A DNA stretch of 5,013 nt, taken from an uncultured Solobacterium sp. (GTDB lineage Bacteria > Bacillota_I > Bacilli_A > Erysipelotrichales > Erysipelotrichaceae). Under the pieces are notes generated by a model that did no database searches, was not told where the DNA came from, and was given only the letters and a program-made list of their open reading frames with translations. Positions within the stretch are counted from its first letter, which is position 1. The number at the start of each line of letters is the position of its first letter. The stretch covers positions 1-5,013 of the forward strand of contig CALBKL010000406.1 of NCBI GenBank assembly GCA_937895985.1. Reading direction: 5' to 3'. Shown here piece by piece: positions 1 through 5,013 of the stretch. Position numbers and translations under genes: made by a program.

Positions 1-606
1 GCTGGTTTATTCTTAGCAATGCAATATCCGCAAGAGATTCCAGGTGTTACTAACAGTGATTTTTTACGTGCTGCGATGAACGTTCGTCGTGAGTCTCCGG
101 TTCCATTATTTACATTTATTAAATCTATGGAAAAGACAATCCAAGATTTACAGATGAAAGAAGATCTAGCCCACCGCTTCTTAAATGAAGGCTTCTCTGG
201 TGGTGAAAAGAAGAGAAATGAAATTGTACAGATGGAGATGTTACGTCCATCTCTTGCGATGTTAGATGAAATCGACTCAGGATTAGACGTAGATGCAATG
301 CATATTGTTGCAAATGCTATTAATAATCTACGTGCTGAAACGGGTATGTCATTAATGATTGTTTCTCACTATGAACGTTTCTTCGAATTAATTGAACCTC
401 AATATACACACGTACTTGTAGATGGAAAAGTGGTACTTGAAGGAGATGGTCAGTTAGCTCGTAAGATTGATACAGACGGCTATGATTGGATTTACGCTGA
501 ATATGGTATTGAAGTACCTCGCGAAAAGAAGGCTGCTCATCGTCCAGCTAGTACAATTGGTAGTTGTGCTGTTCGTAATGCCGCAGAAGCAGAGGCTAAA
601 AAGTAA
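1..606 (+). CDS. sufC: SufC, ABC-type ATPase of the SUF Fe-S assembly complex (5' partial)
   Basis: Cytosolic ATPase subunit of the SufBCD complex. Its ATP-driven dimerisation reshapes SufB-SufD so that an Fe-S cluster can be built. The reading frame is open from base 1 (AGLFLAMQYP...) and ends at TAA 604-606, giving 201 residues. By comparison with B. subtilis SufC, about 80 N-terminal residues, including Walker A, lie outside the window. Visible motifs (fragment numbering): Q-loop Gln 8 in LAMQYPQEIPGV; ABC signature FSGGEKKR at 65-72; Walker B ending in catalytic Asp89-Glu90; D-loop SGLD 93-96; H-loop His123 in IVSHYERF. The run LNEGFSGGEKKRNEI is characteristic of SufC rather than of transporter ATPases. 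The protein ends with a roughly 30-residue tail after YGIE that contains IGSCAV, longer than in B. subtilis. The start is not in the window; the ATG at 19 is the internal Q-loop Met, not a start. Identity is very secure. Confidence 0.97.
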   Translation, partial: AGLFLAMQYPQEIPGVTNSDFLRAAMNVRRESPVPLFTFIKSMEKTIQDLQMKEDLAHRFLNEGFSGGEKKRNEIVQMEMLRPSLAMLDEIDSGLDVDAMHIVANAINNLRAETGMSLMIVSHYERFFELIEPQYTHVLVDGKVVLEGDGQLARKIDTDGYDWIYAEYGIEVPREKKAAHRPASTIGSCAVRNAAEAEAKK

Positions 607-608
607 TG
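591..608 (+). promoter_or_regulatory. sufD ribosome binding site and TAATG stop-start junction
   Basis: AGAGG at 591-595 lies inside the last sufC codons, 10 nt before the sufD ATG at 606. The sufC stop TAA (604-606) shares its last base with that ATG. This suggests ribosomes terminating on sufC re-initiate on sufD, which would keep the two subunits in proportion. Confidence 0.6.
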
Positions 609-1406
609 GAAATGATTCATGTAGATACAGATATTCAATTACGTGATGCGTTCAGTCAATTTGAAATTGATACTGAGCGTGATATTGAATTAACTTTCAG
701 TGCAGATGCGGGCGAATATGAAGTGTTTGTACGTATCAAAAACTGCGGTAAATTACGTATTCGTACATTTGCTTACGCTAATGCACAAGTTAAATATCTG
801 TTCTGGAATGACAATGAGCATATGATTGAGATTGATGAGACACATGAAGTGTTACACAATGCAAATGTGGAAGTTGCTCATTGTGAAGTGAATCCATATC
901 CAGTGAAGCGTAATACATATATGGCTCTAAGAGAACCAGGTGCGTATGGTCATCTTGTGTCTTCGTCACTAGTCGCATCTGATAAAAACTACAAGCAGAA
1001 TATCGTAAATTTTGCCCAACGTACATTAGCGAATATCGATAACTTCGCAGTTGTACTAAATGGCGGTAAATTATATATCGATGCGATAGGTAAGATTGTT
1101 AAGGGTGCTTCTCGCTCAGAAAGCCATCAGAAGTCACGCGTGATGTGTTTTGATGATGGACAAAGTTCTACAGTTATTCCTGAGTTATTGATTGATGAAA
1201 ATGATGTTCAGGCTAGCCATGCTTTAACAATTGGTAGAATTGACCGTGAGCAGTTGTACTATCTACAATCACGTGGTTTAGATCAACGTCAATGTACCTC
1301 ATTGATTAGTTCTGGTTATATGTATCCAATTACACAATTTTTAAGTAATGAAACTCTCCAACAGGAGCTTCGTGCAGAAATGGAGGCGAAGCTAGCGAAC
1401 TTATGA
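606..1406 (+). CDS. sufD: SufD, compact form of the SufBCD scaffold subunit
   Basis: SufD pairs with SufB and with one SufC protomer; the SufB-SufD interface is where the cluster is assembled. The protein has 266 residues, against about 420-440 in E. coli and B. subtilis, so most of the usual N-terminal helical region is missing. Residues about 25-200 look like alternating beta strands of the SufB/SufD beta-helix. The C-terminal core is clear: IPELLIDENDVQASHA (191-206), with His205 aligning to E. coli SufD His360, then IGRIDREQLYYLQSRGL (209-225). This matches the equivalent C-terminal block of SufB in the same window ([15 protein letters not shown]). The ATG at 606 overlaps the sufC stop (TAATG). 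AGAGG at 591-595 sits 10 nt upstream, which favours 606 over the second Met codon at 612. The family is clear from the C-terminus; the N-terminal half alone would not have been recognisable. Confidence 0.9.
   Translation: MEMIHVDTDIQLRDAFSQFEIDTERDIELTFSADAGEYEVFVRIKNCGKLRIRTFAYANAQVKYLFWNDNEHMIEIDETHEVLHNANVEVAHCEVNPYPVKRNTYMALREPGAYGHLVSSSLVASDKNYKQNIVNFAQRTLANIDNFAVVLNGGKLYIDAIGKIVKGASRSESHQKSRVMCFDDGQSSTVIPELLIDENDVQASHALTIGRIDREQLYYLQSRGLDQRQCTSLISSGYMYPITQFLSNETLQQELRAEMEAKLANL
1382..1406 (+). promoter_or_regulatory. sufD/sufS ATGA overlap with distant Shine-Dalgarno
   Basis: The sufS ATG (1403-1405) overlaps the sufD TGA (1404-1406). The only good Shine-Dalgarno match is GGAGG at 1382-1386, 16 nt from the start and beyond the usual 5-10 nt. 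Translation of sufS therefore probably relies on coupling to termination of sufD. Confidence 0.5.
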
Positions 1407-2623
1407 TCGATGTAGAAAAGATTCGTCAAGATTTTCCGATGATCGTAAATCATCCAGAGTTAATTTATTTAGATAATGGTGCGACAACATATAAACCAAA
1501 GGTTGTAATTGATGCAATCTGTAATTTCTACTGCCATTTTACATCAAATGTAGAACGTGGTGATTATGAGACAGCTATCAAAGCAGATCGTGCATATGAT
1601 AATACACGTAAGATTATTTCTAGATTTATCAATTGCCAACCTCGTGAAGTCGCATTTACTGCAAATATTACAGCCACTTTAAACCAGATTGCCTATGGTC
1701 TAGGTAAGGGTTGGTTAAAAAAGGGGGATGTGATTCTTACAACACTCAATGAACATGCTAGTAATCTTTTACCTTGGTATCGTTTAGAAAAGGAACTTGG
1801 TATAGAGATTCAATACATTCCAGTAGATAACCATGGTGTGGTTATTATGGATGAATATAAGAAGTTATTAAACTCTCATGTTAAGGTTGTTACTTTAGCG
1901 CATGTTACTAATGTAATGGGTGCTTTACAACCAATCCAAGAGATGACAACGCTCGCGCATGAAGTAGGTGCGTTAATGGTTGTGGATGGGGCGCAGAGTG
2001 TTCCGCATCATCCAATTGATGTTAAGACACTTGATATTGATTTCTTAGGTTTTTCATCACATAAGATGTGTGGACCTGATGGTGTCGGTGTTCTTTACGG
2101 TAAGTATGAATTACTAGACCGTATGGAGCCATTACTACTCGGTGGTGGTATGAATGCACGCTTTACTTCAGATGCAGATGTCATTTTAAAGAATGCACCT
2201 ATTAAGTTTGAAGCGGGTACACCAAACATTGAAGGTGTTATCGGTTTAGGTGCAGCAGCAGAATATCTAATGTCCATTGGTATGGAAAATATCAGTACAT
2301 ATGAAAAAGAACTACGTGCATACTTTGCAGAAAAGTTAAAAGAATTAGATAACATCGAATTCTATAACCCAAATAATACTTCTGGACCTATTACATTTAA
2401 TGCGAAAGGAGTATTTGCACAGGATGCAGCAGGCTATCTAGGTGCTAATCATATTGCGGTACGTTCTGGCAATCATTGTGCTAAGGTGTTACATGAAGTA
2501 ATTGGTACGGATCAAACAATTCGTGCATCGCTATATTTTTACAATACAAAAGAAGAAGTAGATCGTTTTATTGAGGTCGCGAAAAACATTAGTTTAGAAA
2601 ATGCAGTAGGCATCTTCTTCTAA
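1403..2623 (+). CDS. sufS: SufS, group II PLP-dependent cysteine desulfurase
   Basis: Cytosolic enzyme that converts L-cysteine to L-alanine and holds the sulfur as a persulfide on its active-site Cys for transfer to SufU. It has 406 residues, the normal length. Visible residues: His118 (NEHASN), which aligns with the PLP-stacking His123 of E. coli; Asp195 and Gln198 in VVDGAQSV; PLP-binding Lys221 in FSSHKMCGPDGVGVLYG; the FEAGTPN block at 269-275; catalytic Cys359 in VRSGNHCAK; substrate-carboxylate Arg374 in IRASLYFYNTKEEVDRF. The short RSGNHCA loop is of the SufS (group II) kind, not the long IscS loop. Several usually conserved positions differ: VHRG is VERG, RGTTE is ANITA, EHH is EHA and GHHC is GNHC. 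The B. subtilis zinc-swapping His342 aligns with Gln340. The start ATG overlaps the sufD stop as ATGA. A selenocysteine lyase role is unlikely given the suf neighbours. Confidence 0.96.
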   Translation: MIDVEKIRQDFPMIVNHPELIYLDNGATTYKPKVVIDAICNFYCHFTSNVERGDYETAIKADRAYDNTRKIISRFINCQPREVAFTANITATLNQIAYGLGKGWLKKGDVILTTLNEHASNLLPWYRLEKELGIEIQYIPVDNHGVVIMDEYKKLLNSHVKVVTLAHVTNVMGALQPIQEMTTLAHEVGALMVVDGAQSVPHHPIDVKTLDIDFLGFSSHKMCGPDGVGVLYGKYELLDRMEPLLLGGGMNARFTSDADVILKNAPIKFEAGTPNIEGVIGLGAAAEYLMSIGMENISTYEKELRAYFAEKLKELDNIEFYNPNNTSGPITFNAKGVFAQDAAGYLGANHIAVRSGNHCAKVLHEVIGTDQTIRASLYFYNTKEEVDRFIEVAKNISLENAVGIFF

Positions 2624-2639
2624 AGGAGTACAAACAATG
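2622..2639 (+). promoter_or_regulatory. Strong sufU ribosome binding site
   Basis: AAAGGAG at 2622-2628 overlaps the last bases of the sufS stop codon and lies 8 nt before the sufU ATG at 2637. It is the best Shine-Dalgarno match in the window. It sits at the only junction where the genes do not overlap (13 bp, 2624-2636), so sufU can initiate independently. Confidence 0.85.
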
Positions 2640-3092
2640 AGTGAAGTAGAAAGTTTTATTAATGATCCACAGATACTCCGTGAGTTAATCATGGATCATT
2701 ATCAATATCCACATAATCATAAGTTGGTAAAAGACGATCGTTACTTATCTGTTCATATGGCTTCAGATAGCTGTATTGACGATATTACGGTGCAGTCCGA
2801 TATCAAGGATGGTGTAATTCAGGATATTCGCTTTGAAGGTGTTGCTTGTACAATTTCAACAGCGAGTACTTCGATGATGACTGATTTGTTAAAGGGAAAA
2901 ACATTGGATGAGGCGCGTGTAATTATTCAGAATTATTTTGCAATGATTCACGAACAACCATATGATCCAGAACTTTTACAAGAAGCAGTTGCGTTGAAGA
3001 ATGTTTATAAACAAGCCAATCGTATTAAATGTGCAACCATTGGTTGGGATGCGATTGAACAAATGATTGATGAAAGTGAGGGTAAGAAATGA
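2637..3092 (+). CDS. sufU: SufU, zinc-dependent sulfur acceptor for SufS
   Basis: Sulfurtransferase that takes the persulfide sulfur from SufS and passes it to SufBCD, the role E. coli gives to SufE. It has 151 residues, close to the 147 of B. subtilis SufU. The four zinc ligands are all present: Cys46 and Asp48 (SDSCIDDI), Cys71 (FEGVACTIS) and Cys132 (RIKCATIGW), aligning with B. subtilis Cys41, Asp43, Cys66 and Cys128. The N-terminal [11 protein letters not shown] (18-28) and [15 protein letters not shown] (74-88) are also family hallmarks. The long stretch between Cys71 and Cys132, and the RIKCAT ending, separate it from IscU, which also carries a conserved His before its last Cys. The residue between Cys46 and Asp48 is Ile where CGD is usual, and the Gly before Cys71 is Ala. 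It lies directly after sufS and overlaps sufB by 4 nt. Confidence 0.95.
   Translation: MSEVESFINDPQILRELIMDHYQYPHNHKLVKDDRYLSVHMASDSCIDDITVQSDIKDGVIQDIRFEGVACTISTASTSMMTDLLKGKTLDEARVIIQNYFAMIHEQPYDPELLQEAVALKNVYKQANRIKCATIGWDAIEQMIDESEGKK
3078..3092 (+). promoter_or_regulatory. sufB ribosome binding site and ATGA overlap with sufU
   Basis: GAGGG at 3078-3082 lies 6 nt before the sufB ATG (3089-3091), which overlaps the sufU TGA (3090-3092). Good spacing together with the overlap supports this start and coupled translation of sufU and sufB. Confidence 0.7.
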
Positions 3093-4516
3093 GCGAACAA
3101 TTTAAGCTAACTTCAGAAGATGAAGCTGTTCTTTCTTCCCAGGATGATTATAAATATGGTTTCCATGATGATGTTAAGTCCATCATTGATACTGGTAAAG
3201 GTATTTCAGAAGAAGTTGTAAGACAGATTTCAGCATACAAGCATGAACCTGAGTGGATGACTGAAAAGCGTGTAGAAGCTTATAACATCTTTATGAAGAA
3301 GCCTATGCCAAAGTGGGGGCCAGATTTAAGTGAAATTGATTTCCAAGATTTTACATATTATCGTAAGGTCTCTCAAGAAACAGAAAAGAGTTGGGAAGAA
3401 GTTCCTGAAGAAGTAAAGAATACATTTGAAAAATTAGGGATTCCTGAAGCAGAACGCAAGTTCTTGGCAGGTGTCACTACACAATATGAATCAGAAGCTG
3501 TATATCACAACATGCTTAAGGAAGTTGAAGAGAAAGGTGTTATCTTCTTGGATATTGACTCCGCATTAAGGGAACATCCAGAAATCTTTAAGCAATACTT
3601 TGGAAAGATTGTAAGTGCTGGTGATAACAAGTTATCTGCATTAAATAGTGCAGTATGGTCTGGTGGTAGTTTTATCTATGTACCTAAGGGTGTTAAGTTA
3701 GAAAAACCATTACAGTCTTATTTCCGTATTAACTCTGAATCCATGGGACAGTTTGAACGTACAATTATCATCGTTGATGATGGTGCTGAATGTTCCTATG
3801 TAGAAGGTTGTACAGCACCACAATACTCCAAGGACTCTTTACATGCGGCAGTTGTTGAAGTGTATGTTGGTAAGAATGCGAAGTGTCGTTATTCATCTGT
3901 ACAAAACTGGTCAGGCAATATCTTAAACTTAGTAACAAAGCGTGCTAGAGTTGATGCAGGTGGAACAATGGAATGGATCGATGGTAATATCGGTTCTAGA
4001 ATTTCTATGAAGTATCCATCATGCATTCTTGCAGGGGAAGGTGCAACTGGTCTTTGTATCTCAATTGGTGTAGGTTCAAAGGGTCAGTTCCAGGATACAG
4101 GTTCAAAGATGATTCACGCTGCTCCTAATACACGTTCCTCTATTATTTCTAAATCAGTATCACGTAATGGTGGTGTAACAAACTTCCGTGATGAAGTGCA
4201 CTTTACACCAGCTGCGAGAAACTCAAAGGCCCACATTGAATGTGATACATTGATTCTAGACAATATCTCTAAGAGTGATACGATTCCTACAAACTCAAAT
4301 ATGAATAATTCTTCTACTATCGAACATGAAGCGAAGGTTTCCAAGATTTCTGAAGACCAATTATTCTATTTGATGTCACGTGGTTTAAGTGAAGAACAAG
4401 CAACAGAAATGATTGTCATGGGATTCCTAGAGCCGTTTACGAGAGAATTACCGATGGAATACGCAGTAGAATTGAACCAGTTGATGAAACTGGATATGAG
4501 TGGCTCCGTTGGATAA
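3089..4516 (+). CDS. sufB: SufB, Fe-S cluster scaffold subunit of SufBCD
   Basis: Main scaffold of the SUF system: it receives sulfur and, with SufD, forms the nascent cluster while SufC hydrolyses ATP. It has 475 residues, close to B. subtilis (465) and E. coli (495), and is complete. Features in order: an acidic helical N-terminus to about 150, including the family block [16 protein letters not shown] (53-68); the beta-helix core with [20 protein letters not shown] (183-202) and [20 protein letters not shown] (226-245); and the C-terminal block [12 protein letters not shown] (381-392), [20 protein letters not shown] (412-431) and [10 protein letters not shown] (441-450). Cys385 aligns with E. 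coli Cys405 by counting from the C-terminus, and Glu414 with Glu434; both are known to matter for cluster assembly at the SufB-SufD interface. All 33 Ile codons are ATT or ATC, with no ATA, as expected of a well-expressed gene. Its last 8 nt overlap the next gene. Confidence 0.98.
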   Translation: MSEQFKLTSEDEAVLSSQDDYKYGFHDDVKSIIDTGKGISEEVVRQISAYKHEPEWMTEKRVEAYNIFMKKPMPKWGPDLSEIDFQDFTYYRKVSQETEKSWEEVPEEVKNTFEKLGIPEAERKFLAGVTTQYESEAVYHNMLKEVEEKGVIFLDIDSALREHPEIFKQYFGKIVSAGDNKLSALNSAVWSGGSFIYVPKGVKLEKPLQSYFRINSESMGQFERTIIIVDDGAECSYVEGCTAPQYSKDSLHAAVVEVYVGKNAKCRYSSVQNWSGNILNLVTKRARVDAGGTMEWIDGNIGSRISMKYPSCILAGEGATGLCISIGVGSKGQFQDTGSKMIHAAPNTRSSIISKSVSRNGGVTNFRDEVHFTPAARNSKAHIECDTLILDNISKSDTIPTNSNMNNSSTIEHEAKVSKISEDQLFYLMSRGLSEEQATEMIVMGFLEPFTRELPMEYAVELNQLMKLDMSGSVG

Positions 4517-5013
4517 AAAGATTGCACGTGTGAAAGGATTACAAGCACGTGCTTTATTATCTTTGAAAGAGCGTAGTAAGAAAAGTCATGCGGTATGTCA
4601 AGAAGTGATTTCGAGGATACATGCAGGCATGATTGTAGGATGCTACGTTTCTGTCAAAGATGAATTAGATACATCGGAAATTCTTGAATATTGTTTTGCA
4701 AACAATATTATAGTATGTGTTCCAAAGGTGGAAGGAAAAACCTTACAGTTTTACAGAATAGATTCCTATCATGATTTAATGCCAGCACATTTTGGATTAC
4801 TAGAGCCAAAGTGTATGGATGTGATTCCAGTACAAGAGATAAATATGATGATTGTTCCGTTGAGCAGTTACGATTCAAAAAATCATCGTACAGGCTATGG
4901 AAAAGGATATTATGATTCAGTTCTTAGTAATTGTATAAATAAAATTGGTGTTGCATTCAAAGAACAAGAAGTTGATCAAATAGATGTTGAATCACATGAT
5001 ATTACATTAGATG
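4509..5013 (+). CDS. 5-formyltetrahydrofolate cyclo-ligase (3' partial, TTG start)
   Basis: ATP-dependent enzyme that converts 5-formyl-THF to 5,10-methenyl-THF, returning a storage or inhibitory folate to the one-carbon pool. The 168 visible codons cover nearly the whole protein; the family is about 180-200 residues, so roughly 15-25 are missing. Visible: a basic N-terminus with [11 protein letters not shown] (16-26); [13 protein letters not shown] (43-55); VCVPKV (69-74); FGLLEP (95-100); IVPLSSYD (115-122); and the diagnostic phosphate/ATP loop [10 protein letters not shown] (127-136), followed by ESHDITLD near the end. The TTG at 4509-4511 is preferred because it keeps the lysine/arginine-rich family N-terminus and has GAGTGG at 4498-4503 five nt upstream. 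GTG at 4530 is the alternative; the first in-frame ATG (4629) would remove 40 residues. The chosen start overlaps sufB by 8 nt. Six of its 15 Ile codons are ATA, unlike sufB. Function is secure; the start is less so. Confidence 0.88.
   Translation, partial: MDKKIARVKGLQARALLSLKERSKKSHAVCQEVISRIHAGMIVGCYVSVKDELDTSEILEYCFANNIIVCVPKVEGKTLQFYRIDSYHDLMPAHFGLLEPKCMDVIPVQEINMMIVPLSSYDSKNHRTGYGKGYYDSVLSNCINKIGVAFKEQEVDQIDVESHDITLD

Noticed and set aside
790..1026. Open frames on the minus strand, such as this one and 2095-2355
   Set aside because: They lie wholly within strongly conserved suf genes, their translations show no recognisable domain, and I see no supporting ribosome site or context.
1403..1406. 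Mollicute-like genetic code with TGA as Trp, considered because of the AT-rich, Erysipelotrichia-like sequence
   Set aside because: SufD and SufU both end at TGA exactly where the family ends, the next gene starts in overlap there, and every Trp I checked is TGG. The standard bacterial code applies.
606..1406. sufD as a truncated pseudogene because it is short
   Set aside because: The frame is intact, it overlaps both neighbours in an operon-like way, and the functional C-terminus with His205 is preserved. There is no leftover N-terminal coding sequence upstream, since sufC occupies that DNA.
2637..3092. IscU-type scaffold instead of SufU
   Set aside because: The Cys71-Cys132 spacing, the RIKCATIGW ending without the IscU His, and the position between sufS and sufB all fit SufU.
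4524..4560. Rho-independent terminator after sufB
   Set aside because: The hairpin has only a 7-bp stem with a 15-nt loop, is followed by a broken T-rich stretch (CTTTATTAT) rather than a U tract, and lies inside the cyclo-ligase coding region.
1..5013. Mobile element, CRISPR array, tRNA, riboswitch or novel defence system
   Set aside because: Coding sequence fills the window except for 13 bp, all of it assigned to known families. I saw no repeat array, terminal inverted repeats or RNA gene.

Overview
The window is the interior and 3' end of a low-GC Gram-positive (Bacillota) SUF iron-sulfur cluster assembly operon. It runs left to right on the + strand in the order sufC (5' end cut by the window edge), sufD, sufS, sufU, sufB. 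A 5-formyltetrahydrofolate cyclo-ligase gene (3' end cut by the window edge) follows. The gene order matches Bacillus subtilis sufCDSUB. The AT-rich composition, TGA used as a true stop, a zinc-type SufU beside SufS, a very short SufD and a divergent SufS all point to an anaerobic or fermentative Bacillota lineage. Erysipelotrichia is my best guess, from general family resemblance only; no marker in the window settles it.

Layout: 1-606 SufC ATPase without its N-terminus; 606-1406 compact SufD; 1403-2623 SufS cysteine desulfurase; 2637-3092 SufU zinc sulfurtransferase; 3089-4516 SufB scaffold; 4509-5013 start of the folate enzyme. There is almost no non-coding DNA. The junctions are TAATG (sufC/sufD), ATGA (sufD/sufS), a 13-bp gap with a strong ribosome binding site (sufS/sufU), ATGA (sufU/sufB) and an 8-nt overlap (sufB/folate gene). 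No promoter, terminator, tRNA, mobile element or CRISPR is visible. The operon's promoter must lie upstream of the window.

How the genes work together: SufS takes sulfur from cysteine as a persulfide, SufU accepts it and delivers it to the SufB-SufC-SufD complex, and SufC ATP hydrolysis drives the conformational change that lets a cluster form at the SufB-SufD interface. The residues known for that interface (SufB Cys, SufD His) are present. The least standard points are the SufS-SufU interface, where the His that enters the SufU zinc site in B. subtilis is Gln here; the short SufD; an extended Cys-containing SufC tail; and the translational overlap with a folate gene. I see a recognisable housekeeping operon with unusual variants, not an undescribed system.
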